Assembly (NCBI RefSeq): GCF_040954835.1
Contig: NC_090716.1
Location: forward strand, 15,933,275 to 15,997,274
Source of the DNA: Lepisosteus oculatus
Lineage: Eukaryota; Chordata; Actinopteri; Semionotiformes; Lepisosteidae
Direction: 5' to 3'
DNA: 64,000 nucleotides
How positions within the stretch are numbered: the first letter of the stretch is position 1; every line of letters starts with the position of its first letter. The translations under genes and the position numbers were made by a program. This document shows, piece by piece, positions 49,201 to 59,258 of this stretch. The notes beneath the pieces are model-generated. The model was not told the DNA's origin. It did no database searches and was given only the letters and a program-made list of their open reading frames with translations.

Positions 49201-49604
49201 TGCAGGTGGTAGCCGCTCTCCACGCCGGGCACGCCCTGCAGCACCTGCTGGGCGATCACACTGCCGCCCAGCGAGCCGTAGGAGATGGACGGCCGGTTGG
49301 TCAGCACCCGGTCCATCACCTCGTAAAACTTCCAGGTGCGTCCCCCGCGCACGGTTTTCTGGTTGTCCTTGATGCGCCGGTACTCCAGCTTCATCTTCTT
49401 GATCTTCTCCCGACACTGGTCCCCGGTGCGGTGGATGCCCTTGTCCCGGAGCACCTCGGCGATGCGGTTGAAAACATGCTGGTTCCGGAGGCAGCTCTCC
49501 AGCTCCATTTGGACCGACTCGTCCGCCCAGAGCTGCAGCAGCTCCACCACCTCGGGGTCCGACCAGTTGCTGCCCCTCTCGTACTTCTTGCCCCGAAAAT
49601 CCAT
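33870..49604 (-). CDS. accs: Myb/SANT-like domain fused to ACC-synthase-like PLP enzyme (894 aa)
   Basis: Fifteen exons with GT-AG borders and matching phases join into 894 residues. Residues 12-98 form a Myb/SANT-like (trihelix-type) DNA-binding domain: NWSDPEVVELLQLW, NQHVFNRIAEVL, GDQCREKIKKMKLEYRR. Then come a proline run, a possible SUMO site (IKCEE, K162), a basic patch (RKRRK, 261-265) and a coiled coil (270-327). From residue 368 it follows ACCS to about 790. Enzyme motifs are present: SEN 411-413, PTPFYG with Y502, NPHNPLG 562-568, DEVY with D593 and Y596, catalytic K630 in SKDF, R638, and R764 in GWFRIVF. These match the PLP- and substrate-binding residues of the fold-type-I ACC synthase family. 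Human ACCS reportedly lacks ACC synthase activity but deaminates L-vinylglycine, and it lacks the SANT and coiled-coil parts. The C-terminal tail is about 100 residues longer than an enzyme core needs. The ATG at 49604 has G at -3 and +4. Acting in the nucleus is an inference from the N-terminal half. Confidence 0.88.
35129..35282 (-). CDS. accs: SANT-ACCS exon 14
   Basis: YLREETFEEELTLWRQFLNN through GWFRIVFADKTHRLQL; R764 is the substrate-carboxylate arginine. The acceptor is TTTTGTAG. Confidence 0.9.
35510..35652 (-). CDS. accs: SANT-ACCS exon 13
   Basis: DWIDRVYLQANRTRLKTAHQ through YIWVDFRK; donor GTGGGC. Confidence 0.9.
35736..35935 (+). repeat. tRNA-derived SINE copy in SANT-ACCS intron 12
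   Basis: ctctgcatggagtttgtgtg, gctctccccatg, cagtccaaagacatgc and a degraded 3' part. Opposite in orientation to the gene. Confidence 0.65.
36225..36366 (-). CDS. accs: SANT-ACCS exon 12
   Basis: DFSASGIRVGTLYSENREVV through RLLSDR; R638 belongs to the phosphate-binding GxRxG stretch. Donor GTATAC. Confidence 0.9.
36986..37031 (-). CDS. accs: SANT-ACCS exon 11 (ends at catalytic Lys)
   Basis: KLPDPQRTHVLWGLSK; the final codon is the PLP-binding lysine, K630, so intron 11 splits the SKDF motif. Confidence 0.9.
37131..37412 (-). repeat. tRNA-derived SINE copy in SANT-ACCS intron 10
   Basis: In minus orientation: B-box-like gggttcagttcc, ctgtgtggagtgtatg, gttctccccatg, and an atggaggg-type tail. 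The head is near 37412. Confidence 0.7.
38635..38724 (-). CDS. accs: SANT-ACCS exon 10
   Basis: HELHSIVDEVYMLSVFDDSV and on. Holds D593 and Y596 of the DEVY motif. Confidence 0.92.
39329..39429 (-). CDS. accs: SANT-ACCS exon 9
   Basis: GINVRALILVNPHNPLGDIY and on. Contains the NPHNPLG cofactor-binding box. Confidence 0.92.
40080..40157 (-). CDS. accs: SANT-ACCS exon 8
   Basis: PRYSGDRPFQLTVEKLEKAL and on; 26 codons, phase 0 on both sides. Confidence 0.88.
40338..40435 (-). CDS. accs: SANT-ACCS exon 7
   Basis: DAILIPTPFYGVITEDVRLY and on. The PTPFYG tyrosine (Y502) is the PLP-contacting position. The donor is GTACCC, weaker than its neighbours. Confidence 0.88.
41621..41687 (-). CDS. accs: SANT-ACCS exon 6
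   Basis: VVVMNGCGSLFSCLAAVLC, corresponding to the NGGASLFSAL segment of human ACCS; exits in phase 1 at GTAAGC. Confidence 0.88.
42177..42246 (-). CDS. accs: SANT-ACCS exon 5
   Basis: FLREEVASFLSCYC through LSPDN; CTCCACAG acceptor, GTGAGT donor. Confidence 0.88.
42482..42525 (-). repeat. End fragment of the fold-back repeat family
   Basis: tttacttgttgctttgcagc and the following gacgcagctcc match the reverse complement of 42974-43012. Confidence 0.5.
42974..43134. repeat. Fold-back repeat with hammerhead-like core
   Basis: The unit starts tagctgcataggcatgcg and continues into arm 43011-43059, which is the near-perfect reverse complement of 43089-43134. The roughly 29-nt centre reads, on the minus strand, CTGAAGAAGG then CTCCAC then GGCCGAAACG. 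It lies in SANT-ACCS intron 4. The same family occurs at 50.7 kb and as fragments elsewhere. Confidence 0.75.
44603..44673 (-). CDS. accs: SANT-ACCS exon 4
   Basis: LTQSDMFQIDAPLLRYPDWK and on; TCCTCAG acceptor, GTAAGT donor, phase 2 exit. Confidence 0.88.
45305..45318. repeat. (TA)n microsatellite
   Basis: Short alternating TA run directly before the 5S-derived SINE. Confidence 0.7.
45340..45900 (+). repeat. 5S-rRNA-derived SINE (SINE3-like)
   Basis: 45400-45480 follows the 3' half of vertebrate 5S rRNA: ggagcccagcaggtgtgagc, then ccagtacctggatggaagac, then ctcctgggaaaa, the internal Pol III promoter region. The body has ggatgagacgtaaaaccg and the tail gtaaagcgctttgagtgg to ttatataagtgtaagcaat. 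It sits in SANT-ACCS intron 3, opposite in orientation to the gene. Confidence 0.75.
46106..46165 (-). CDS. accs: SANT-ACCS exon 3
   Basis: Residues 404-423, GIINFGVSENKLCFDLL and on. It carries the SEN motif matching the AEN/SEN box of ACC synthases. Phase 0 on both sides. Confidence 0.9.
46756..47300 (-). CDS. accs: SANT-ACCS exon 2: coiled coil joined to ACCS N-terminus
   Basis: Codes the end of codon 222 to residue 403. It starts after TTTCTTCCAG with GFSEQNAAC, continues through RKRRK and the heptad-rich coiled coil (RLEQRRAELERQHELRMF), a Pro/Ala/Glu linker, then RYLSRRGNRI and GILQEGYALYHADKHD, the ACCS start, to NPH before GTACGT. This is the fusion-defining exon. Confidence 0.88.
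48941..49604 (-). CDS. accs: SANT-ACCS exon 1: Myb/SANT-like domain
   Basis: Codes residues 1-221 and one base of codon 222. Contains the whole DNA-binding domain, the proline run and an acidic segment. The donor is CTCAG then GTAATG. If not spliced, the frame stays open to a stop at 48750, so a SANT-only product is possible. Confidence 0.88.
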
Positions 49605-50698
49605 CCCTGACCCGGCCCGCCCAGGGACCCGTCTGCCCTCGGAACCGAGCTGGACTTCAAACCGGCCGGTGGTTCTGACCAGCCAGCCTCTACACCGGTT
49701 CGGTGTCAAGGGCCAGTTCTTCAAGTGTATTAAGAGGGGGGGGAACCCGTTCTTTGCAAGAACGTAACGCTTACTGTTTTTTTTTCTACCCCAGTAACCA
49801 CCTGGTTAAATGCTAGCAACTTAGACTGAACTAATTACAGCTGGTGTGCATCGGGCTATACGAATAGCCAATTATTTACCCCGGGTTTTCTTTAGCACTT
49901 ATCTGTTTCATTTCAGCCCGAGTGAAACGCTGCAGGTCTGTGCACTGCTGGTGTTGCGGCTGTCGCCCGGACTCCCTATTACGAGCTGCGAGCCCCCGGC
50001 CCGGACTGGCCCGGGACAGCTCGCTCGGCTTGCAGGGGCTGGAGGTGACAAGTCTCCCGAAACGGTAAGACTGGTTATTTTGGCCACACAATAAAATGGG
50101 GGAAGAAGCGTACATTTTACATCCGGGTTGACGGCACATGCGTGCTGTCCTTATTCCGGGATAACTTTGGTCCGTGTCAGTCATTCTGCACAAGCTAGCA
50201 AAGGGGCATTTCACAGGAAAAGAGCAAAACAGAGACAGCAGGCGAGATAGCCGCAACGCAGCCCGCCGGCGCCCTCTTGTGGAAGCTGGGTGCTATTGAA
50301 TACTCTGAAAGGGCTCAGTACAGCACAACCTCATACAAGCTCAGCAAGCCAGTAGACTTCTTCAGTATTTAAATAAAAACATAAACTGAAGAAATTACAC
50401 TTCTTTGCTCTGCAGAATCAATTAACTATCTCTAACTCTAACTGCAGCCTAAATCAGAAGAATTTACAGTGTTGACTGTTGTGAATAGAAAGTCAAAACG
50501 TTTTTAAAATAGAAATAACTTGGACATAAATAAGTAGTTAATTATTTAACAAGTGACCAAATACCTTTTTTAAACATTTGTACCTCAGTAATCACCTGGT
50601 TAAATACTAACAGCTTAGACTGAACTAATTACAGCTAATATGCTGCTTATACAAGTAGTTCAAGTAGGGAGCTGTGTCATCATGTGTAGGCTGCAAAG
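49605..50698. other. Upstream region of the SANT-ACCS gene
   Basis: GC-rich to about 50050, then AT-rich. 49790-49850 and 50580-50640 share a word-for-word similar stretch (gtaatcacctggttaaatac or its near match, then gactgaactaattacagct), a local duplication of about 60 bases. No other gene seen. Confidence 0.45.
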
Positions 50699-50872
50699 GA
50701 TCAAGTAAAGGTTTATTCCTGCTGAAAACAGAAGAAAAGAAACAGCGTTTCAGCTGTGGAGCCTTCTTCAGGTGTGATGCTTCGGGTGTCACACCTGAAG
50801 AAGTCTCCACAGCCAAAACGTTGTGTTTCTTTTCTTCTGTTTTCAGCCTGGAATAAACCTTTGCTTGATTAT
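50699..50872. repeat. Fold-back repeat with two facing hammerhead-like cores
   Basis: Arms of about 80 nt (50699-50778 and 50788-50872) face each other. Both contain the CTGAAGAAG-CTCCAC-CAGC block, on the minus strand near 50748-50771 and on the plus strand at 50794-50820. In the plus-strand copy the GAAA element reads CAAA, so that copy looks broken. Confidence 0.7.
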
Positions 50873-53553
50873 ACAAGTCATAAACATCCAATCAAGCCAT
50901 TGAAAATACAGTGTTTAACAGGAATAGAAACCAGATGTCCAGACCCGGGTTAGACAGTCATCCTAATCAAAGGCTAACTGTATGGGTAGTACACCCAAGA
51001 CTTTTGAGGCAGGAAAAATAAGTCACATATCAGATGCACTCACATCTGGAAAAATCAAACTAAAATGCCTATGGAAACCCATTCAAACCTCATATTGTTG
51101 TTGTGTTCATCTTATCGGTTTCCTGAGTAATGAACTATTGTAGCTTAAGGAACTGACAATCAAACAAAACCTAGGAATTGTACATTTAATAAAATCTTTT
51201 CAGTTATAAACATGCTTTTATTTATTTTTACCTAGACCCATACCTAGCAGCTTATATAAAATAATCAAAAGTACTGTACAGTAGGAGTTAAAAATACAAA
51301 TAATTAAAATAATTATGGTCTTACATAAAGCATTAAAAGCGAATCCTCTAAAGACTTTTTGTGGGAACGCTGGGAGCCATGTTTCTGTCCTTTTTTTCAG
51401 TGCATATTGTACAAATAACCAGAGTGCAACAGAAAGGCAATTTTTTAATCCTTATTGCTGGGTCTCTGTATCTGAACGAACACCATGAGCGTCCAGTCCT
51501 GGTCCTGGAAGAGTCGATGTGTCTGCTGGCTTCCTTTTAAAGCACCAGCACCTGAAGAGCTGCAAGAAGCTGTTGCATTGGCCAAACAAATCCAAGCAAT
51601 GAGCGGACTACTGTCATTAAGAGCTGCATTAGCTGGATGACACAGGCAAAAGACCTGTGTTGGACAAGCCTAACATGGACTTTTCTTTCTCATGGGGCCA
51701 GGTTCTGCAGCCTTAATCAGAAGATTTGACCATGCTCTTCAGATGCCTACTCTGCAAGAATATGGCTTTTTAGGACCAGACCTGTAGACCTTTGTATTGG
51801 CTCTTCCTTGTTCAGACTGTTCTAAATATCACTTTTATTGTGGACCATGAAAGCGTAGCTGCATTCCCCATGGCCAGATTCCTGTACTTGAGATGGGAAA
51901 TGTCTTTATTATTCCCAAGAGGCAATCTGTTTTACAGCAGCAGACACTGAAGACAAATACACAAACAATACACATGAGCAAGGGTATCAGCTGTTGAGCA
52001 GGGTTCTGGCCAAGGTATAAATGAGAACCTGAAGCCGTTCGTGTTTAAACTGGAATACATTAAACAAGGCGTGCGATGAGTTATTTAGGATGGAATATGA
52101 TTTTTTGTACACCTTACAGGCTTGGGATAGGGTTAATGACCTTTGACATAGTTTGACAAGACTTACTCCTCAGATTCAGATTCCCAAACCAGCAGATCAG
52201 GGCAAAAGCAGGTGTTTAAAGACCTAAAAACACAATGAGTTAAGTCCTTAAGATCAGAGATGGAACAAAAACCTAAAGGACAGTGTGGGTCTGAAGGACT
52301 GGAGCCAGACATCCCTGTCCTGTAAGGTCTCCCAGATGAGGCTCACCATAGAAGAGCCTAAAATAAAAAGGGCAAACGAGTCTGGTGCAAGAGGATTCTT
52401 CACCTAGTCACCTCATAATTCTCCTCACAGCTCACTGGGTAAGCAGAGAGACGAGGTCTGCAGTTCTGCATCCTCTTCAACTGTGTTCAGATTAATCCAG
52501 AATGTGAACAGCATTAACAGATAAACAACAGGCCTCAGTGTCAGTGGAAGAATCGGGAGTTTTCCATGACTGCTCTGGTCGAGTCCAGTCAGCCACACTC
52601 GGCTGCCCTCGGGCTGTGCCGGGGGCGCATGAGGCCGGGCCGTTGGCACAGCGAGGCGCAGTGAGGGCTGCAGTGCAGGTCTGCCTCGCCCTGTGCCTCA
52701 GCCTTCTCCTGCTCAGAAAAACCTCTCCCCTTTTCTCCCAGATTAGCAAGGAGTCCATGCTCTTGGGGAAAAAAAGGTGCCAACTGCAAAATGCAATTTG
52801 TCTTTAATTGTTTATTTAGCATTCTCGAAGTGATACTCTCAGAACTACAACAAAAAGTCTTGTTTTTATGCACATGTTCAGTCCCTTAACCTTTGCTCGT
52901 CCCCACAGAGACGGGAACCAGAAAATGTTAACTGTTAGGTAGTGAAGAAGATGAGATGGCCTGTTCCCTTTTTCCCATGAACACTAGACCCTGGCAGAAT
53001 AAATATTACCCAACAGAGCCAACACATAATATTAGGAACACTCATTCTTTGTGCCCCCAGAAAAGCAGATTGTTTGATGGTTGTGTGTGAGTTTATGTAA
53101 CTGCTGCTAAACAAGTCACAGGTCCATCTTTTCAAAGCCTATGGATTACACTAGTTCCCAATCTCAAGAGATTGCAAACCACTTAGTAATGCTTAGTGTC
53201 TGACAGCAAAGCATCAAACCACAGAAAACAGCAAATCCAGCACTACACTCCCCCCCGTTCCCTCCTGTGACTGCGTGGGGGAGCCACACGTGTCCCTTCA
53301 GGCCTGTTTTGTTTTTCCATCAAAATGTTTTTAAGCAAACACAGATGTTCCTATCCTCAGCCAAGTCATTTTACCAAAACAGCTCAACTAGACTAAAGGG
53401 CTTCAAGTAAATTGGTACCATTGCAGGCCTGACAGAAAGCTATACAATGACTGTATTGTGTAACCCTGGCTGCTTTGACTTTGCTTTGCTCTCCACTTTG
53501 TTACTATCTAGCAGCCTTTCGCTATTTAACTCTCCTGGTTGAGTTCCTAGCAG
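50873..53553. other. Intergenic DNA, no supported gene
   Basis: Only short, mutually overlapping frames, most densely at 52425-52873 where the base composition is GC-richer. No domain or splice context recognised. Confidence 0.45.
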
Positions 53554-53886
53554 GGCGGCACAGTGCAGCAGCTGTTAGCACCGCTGCCTCTCGGCACTGG
53601 GCCCTGGGTTCAAGCTCGGAGCTGGGAGTTCTCATGTGCTCCCAGTGTTCGTGTGGGTTTGCTCTGGGTATGCTGGTTTCCCTCCCAAAGTCCAAAGACA
53701 TGCTGGGAGGTAACCTGGCTCTGGGAAAGCGGTCTTGATGTGAGAGTAATGTGTGTGTGTGTTTGTGTCTATGTGTCCTGTGATGGACTGGCCTCCAGTC
53801 CAGGGGGAATCCTGCCTTGTGCCTGCTGTGTGCCAGGGTAGACACACCTGTATAGGATAAAGAGGTTAGACAATGGATGGATGGTT
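53554..53886 (+). repeat. tRNA-derived SINE, near full length
   Basis: The longest copy: head gcggcacagtgcagcagctg with gctgttagcaccgctgcc, B-box-like gggttcaagctc, body with tttccctcccaaagtcc and aaagacatgctgggagg, a GT-rich stretch, tgatggactggcctccag, gaatcctgccttgtgcc and tail caatggatggatgg. Confidence 0.8.
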
Positions 53887-56227
53887 GATGAAAGTATTAT
53901 AGGTCATATCTCTTCTTCAGGGTGTGTATTCGATGAGTGCCTGAACCAAATTTGCTCTCCAGAATACTTCACTGGAATAAATTTAAATGACTTCAAACTT
54001 CTTCACCATTATTCTAGGAGATTTAAAACATTGAGAGTTGAAACAAGAGAGCTGAAATGAAAAACTATCTATGGGAATTCTTCATTAAGAGTTCTTGTCT
54101 GTTTCTTAATAATTACGACTCAGAGCAGAACAGTGACTGGAGTGGCAGAAATTCACCACTTCTTGTGCTGTAACATGTTTTTGGCTTTGTTTTGACAGAA
54201 AGTATTATAAATGAGAGAAAACAAGAGAGACCCTCATTTACATTACACGCACATTTCTTTCAGTCTTTATAACTTTTTAATTTTTTTAAATCACACCTTA
54301 GAATAATTTCCTTGCCACTCTTACTGTAATTCCCCTTCTGAAATCCATTAGCGCTTAATTGCAGATCCAGAGGCAATCTGAGACATGTGCTAACTGGCTT
54401 ACATCTTGTTCCCAGCTGGCCAGATTCAACAACTGGCCAGCCCTTAAAACTGACCTACAGACATCTGACTTTGTGCTTGAAAACTCTGTTGTTAATGACC
54501 AGAGAAAGAAGCAGGTCGTCCCACTATACATCACACTCATTTCCTAAACAGTAAGGAAAAACTTTAGAAAAAAGTTTTTGTAATTACATAAGAAAGGAGG
54601 TTAATTAGAATCCATCCCAACCCCAGTCCCTTACTGCAGTTTGCCTTTCTCCTTGTCAGCTACAGACCGGCCATCAGTAAATACAGACTGAGCAAACAGC
54701 AAGAAAGCATTGATTTCCTGTTTAGGGAAGTGCAGTGAGCCCTCCTTATTTTCCATTACGACACTGAAACATAAATTCCCACCCCCAATAGCCCTTAAAG
54801 AACCAGATATGCATGGACTAAGAGTTTCCATTGTGACAGGGCCAAATTGGACTGTCTGCCAAAGCCCCCTTCATCGTTGTGAGCGTAAACCCCTTTGCAA
54901 AGCACAATGCCTTTTAACAGCGTCATTTATAATTCCCACCCACGAGAGTGCTTGGCCACTCGAAAGGGCTAAGAAGAGCACACAAGTGAAAATGGTTTGC
55001 CTCATGTGTGGGACCTATGGTTTTTCATCTTTATTTAGTGTCTTAAAAGAGGTGTCCCTGTTGGTCTGTGTGGATTAGAAGTTGGTGTCCTCACACAGAC
55101 AACATCTCCCAGAATTTCTTGATGTGTAGCGAATTGCATCTATTGCCTGCCAGAATCTAGGTCATGCAGAGTGTCAGGGGAGTTTAGATGCCCAGGCATT
55201 TGACACTGGCAATTTCCCTGCAACACCAGAGGAATTCGACGGATTAACATTTACGTTTTTATTATATGTCAGTATGAACTTCAGGTGCTCTGTTGGAGAA
55301 GACTACTGTACACTGTGTTCCGAACCACAGGTTTAACTGAAAGCCGAACTATCAGTAAATTTAATCATGTGAAACAATTTTTGGCATTTGCTTATTTTCA
55401 GTCTTAGCACTGATGGTAGCTTTGGTCAATTTTGTCTCAGACCAGTCCTTCCAAAACATTATCTTGCTCCAGAAAGAAAAGTTTATACTCTTAAGCCCAT
55501 TAAATTAAAGGCCTCATAATTTGTCTATGAAATGACACTTAAAATCACTCTCTAAATCAAATGTAGCAGGCCTTGTAGGTTAGGAGTCAAGAGTATAATC
55601 TACATTAACAGCTTTAGGTTGTGTTTGTACCCTTGCTTGTGTCAACGTGCCCTGTTGCACACACTGTGTGTATATTTTGAATTCAAAAAGTGACCCGTGC
55701 GTTTCAGTTTACAGACTTTGCTTTTTACAGACAGCTGGTCTGTGTTCACTTGACCCTTAGATCTAAGCAAAGTTGTTTCCTAGAGTGATTTAGAAGTTGC
55801 TTGACGTACATTTACTGAGGGTTACAGGAATTGAAGCCAAGCGTTTGTCCTAACAAAGTGCTGCAGTAAAAATACCACCAGTCACAGCAGCAGAGAGGAC
55901 AGGATCAGCCAGGCGGTGGGGGGAGTTTACAGCAAACAAGCAAAATATAAAGGAAAGGAAGTTGTGAATGCATTCAGAGCACAAAGGTAGAAAATTTGTG
56001 GAAGTGCATTTACTGTAACAAGGAACAAGGGGGACATCTTTACCCTAACAGTGGTGGGAGTATGAAATAAGGTGCCCAGCCTCTCATCTGTAACCTTTTG
56101 AAATGTGCTTATGTTTTCTGTTCCATTCCCTGCTCACCTCAGAGTGAATCAGCATATGTTTCAGTTGCAAACCTTCAAATAGTCTGAAGTTAAGTCACTT
56201 GGTGAAAAAGATGGACTATCAAAAAGG
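53887..56227. other. Intergenic DNA, no supported gene
   Basis: Nothing recognised. 54830-54960 is a non-repetitive, medium-GC stretch that could be a conserved element, but that is untested. Confidence 0.4.
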
Positions 56228-56565
56228 GGCAGATAGCACTAGAACTCTATCCTTTATCAGAAAGAGCACTGAGGCCCTGGGTTCAATTCCAGACCTCGGC
56301 TGCTGTCTGTGTGGAGCTTGCCTGTTCTCCCTGTGTTTGTGTGGGGTTTTGCCAGGTGCTCTAGGTTCCACCTACGGTTCAAAAACATACTGGGTCACTT
56401 GGGTTGAGTGAACGTATGCATGTCTGTCTTTGTGTCCTGCAATGGACTGGTGTCCTGTCCAGAGTGTATCCTGCCTTGGACCCGTTGCTTGCTGAGAGCT
56501 GGAATAGGCCCCAGCTCTTCTATGACCCTGTACTTGGTAAAGTGGTTAGAAGATGGATGGATGTC
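56228..56565 (+). repeat. tRNA-derived SINE, near full length
   Basis: B-box-like gggttcaattcc, ctgtctgtgtggagcttgcc, gttctccctgtg, a degraded caaaaacatactggg, caatggactggtgtcctgtc, cagagtgtatcctgccttgg and tail ggatggatg. Confidence 0.75.
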
Positions 56566-56879
56566 TTCAACACTCTGAGCTGTTACTTTCAGACAACAAA
56601 CAGAAGAGTCTAGCTTTAGAACAGGAGTGTTTTTGTAATGATACAGCCCAATTATATAATAAAGACTAGAGCCAGGATCTTACTTGATTTTTTTGTTCGA
56701 AGACATCGGAACATGAAAATGAGCCCTGCCATGCACGATTAAATACATTTTGACCAGTTCTCAGCTCAGCTGAAGAGGTACAGAGCAATTTACAAAAAGG
56801 GCCATTGCCCACACAAAAACTTCCCCCAGCGATGAAGTGCCCTCATCTGTATTCTGAGTGCCATCATTTTCATTTCAAA

Positions 56880-57000
56880 AAGGCCTGTTCAAGCCCCCTG
56901 TCCTTCAGCTCACACAATGATTCTAATGGGCCCCTTTAATTAAGGCCTTTGAAACAACCTGGATGTCTGCAGTCTTATTGTTAATTAGGACACCACACAG
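56880..57000. promoter_or_regulatory. Candidate non-coding regulatory element
   Basis: Non-repetitive DNA with tttaattaagg and gttaattagg homeodomain-type cores and no open frame. Proposed on composition only. Confidence 0.2.
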
Positions 57001-58261
57001 AGATTCGGCATTAGTGAGCCATGAGGAATGAATGGATATTTATAATTGTTACTCACACTCTCCCCTACAGTTTGTTTTTCCATCATACTCTGTTTACATC
57101 CTGTGTTTTACAAGTGCCCAAACACAAAGCTGTTCTGTCCTGTGTCTCATGCTTTCATGAAATAGTCTTCTTTTCTACCTGCTGCCTTCTTTACAGGGTT
57201 TCATTAAAAAGGGTGACTCGACAGGCCGAGAGGGTACACCTCAATGTCCTTCTGCTTGAAAGTACCTTAAGTAGATAAGTACCTTATCTATCGCTAAAAT
57301 GTGTCCAATGCAACCAAAACAATGTATTGGAAATGTTGTTACAATGGTAACAGTCTGAGACCTTTGACAATAAAAAGAAGGCAATAAACAGTGCCATTAT
57401 GTTGCGCCTGAAAAACATGACTAAGCCTCCATTGCTCACTAATAAAAATCAGAGCGCACACTGCAGTTCCAAAAGGGAGAGTTCATTATATAACAATCGT
57501 ATGTTCCCACACATACGTGTTGCCACACTGTCTCAAAACACTGCAGTCTTCTTGTTCCTAGGGTATCCCTCTTTTGGTTAATGTTCTTTATTAATTAAGC
57601 TTATTGAATCCTTAATTAAATTATTTAATTACAACAATGCAGTAGATGCCAGAACTGTGTTTTTACTTCACAAATGTTCAGTGCTGTGGCTCTCAGCTCA
57701 GGTCCTGAGGGACTGCTGTGTCTCATTCCAACTGGACCTTTAATTTCTGGTGCTAACTGAAATGTCTAATTGATCTGCTTGCTTCTGTAGAATTTATATT
57801 CTGCACTTAGTCCTTAGTTTAAAAAGTGCATTGTGTCCAACATACCTCATGCAGTCTCTCCTTAACTTGCTAATAAAGAGCTTTCTCTTATTATTACTGT
57901 ATATCAACTTATTTCTGAATAGAAAACTGTTAATTTCTGATCAATTTAGGATGAGCAGACCTGGATGAGAATGAAAATGTACCATCAGCTCTGGAAAGTT
58001 CAAAGTTCAGCTCAGATACAAGCTCAGAATTTATGTTGTTGTGAGTTCAGTTCTCAATGAACTGTTTACAGAAAAGAGTTGGTGTACTTAACTCTTATAT
58101 TATTAGTTCATTTTGATTAACTTGCCAAGCTAGCTAACTGAAATATTTATTAGAATAACATGGTTTAGAATATCAAAATGCTTACACAGAAATTAATGTT
58201 TTACTTTGACTTTTCAGCAGCTTGGAGTCTTGGAAGATTTTATTTTAAAAAATAAACACCT
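57001..58261. other. Intergenic DNA, nothing recognised
   Basis: AT-rich; short frames without supporting features. Confidence 0.5.
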
Positions 58262-58530
58262 GCTGGGTGACAGGGAGGGAAGAGGTGCTGCCACACTGCT
58301 CTTGGGTCCTGTGTTCGGTCCTGCCCTGAAGTGCCTTTTGTGTGGAGCTTGAATGTCCTCCTGAGTCTGCCTGGGTTTTGCTTTGGTGCTCTTGGATCCT
58401 TGCACCTCGTAATAATATGCTGGCTAAGTATGACTGGCTATTCTAACGGGTCTCTTTCTCTCTGTCCGTGTGACAGGCTGATGTCCCAGAGTGAGCAGTG
58501 CCGTGCTCCAAGTCCTCATGGCCTCGCTCC
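58262..58530 (+). repeat. Diverged tRNA-derived SINE copy
   Basis: cttgggtcctgtgttcggtcc (B-box region), ttttgtgtggagcttgaatg, tgtcctcctgagtctgcctg, ggttttgctttggtgctc, then a weak 3' part. Confidence 0.55.
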
Positions 58531-58727
58531 TCAGCAGGAGAAGCAACTTTCAGATAATAAATCAAAATACCTAACAATACAGATTTCACTCAAAGAAGTT
58601 ACTTATGAGACTTAATGAAGAGGTTTTTTTCCAGATAAATTAACATATAAATTAAAAGATTTTAACAGCAGTGTATGAATCCCTGAGGGCCGTGGCACTA
58701 AATTAATAGACTTGATAACTCCAGTCT

Positions 58728-58737
58728 CTATAAATAG
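58728..58737. promoter_or_regulatory. MEF2-type site
   Basis: CTATAAATAG is a perfect match to the MEF2 consensus, in gene-free DNA about 4.9 kb downstream of the stop of the C11orf96-like gene. A chance hit is possible. Confidence 0.25.
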
Positions 58738-59258
58738 GGCTGCTGTGAATGCTTTGCAGATTCCAGCACATATAAAGAGGAATGAAAGTAGAAACCAGAC
58801 AAAAAAAAGCTACCTCTCTACTTTTCATTTTTGCTCATTACTTAATGAGTTGTACTAATTGAAATTGGACGAGCATGCTAAATGAGAATAGTCACTGTAG
58901 TTTTCTGACCTATTTCTCAGTGGTGGTTCGCAGGCGGTCTTTGTGTGTCACCTCCTGACTCTAATCTTTTTTTGCAAAGCCATAACAAGTGAAATTGCTG
59001 AAAGCACGATAGACATATTGACACTGCAGGTAGGATAAGCAGGCCTGTAACGGTCCTTTCCTGGCTTGGCAGACGCATTGCTGTCTCACAGCTCTTGGGT
59101 CTAGAATTTGAGTCAGATTACAAGAGCGTTGCGGCTGGACGGCCATCTTGGTTAACTTGAAAGTAAAAGAAAAGTCTTTCCAATCACTATGGGTAGCCAC
59201 TGTTTGGCAGGCTCATAAAAGCAAAGACTGGGGTAAATGACTAAAGCGTAGAGCGTAG

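Larger units (their letters stand above)
46640..49700. promoter_or_regulatory. CpG-rich region over SANT-ACCS 5' end
   Basis: Two very GC- and CpG-rich blocks (about 46640-47300 and 48880-49700) contrast with AT-rich surroundings. They coincide with exons 2 and 1 and with the presumed promoter just above 49604. No TATA box is apparent near the start. Confidence 0.6.

Noticed and set aside
49152-49767. Plus-strand frames opposite SANT-ACCS exon 1
   Set aside because: Antisense shadows of the SANT exon with no domain of their own.
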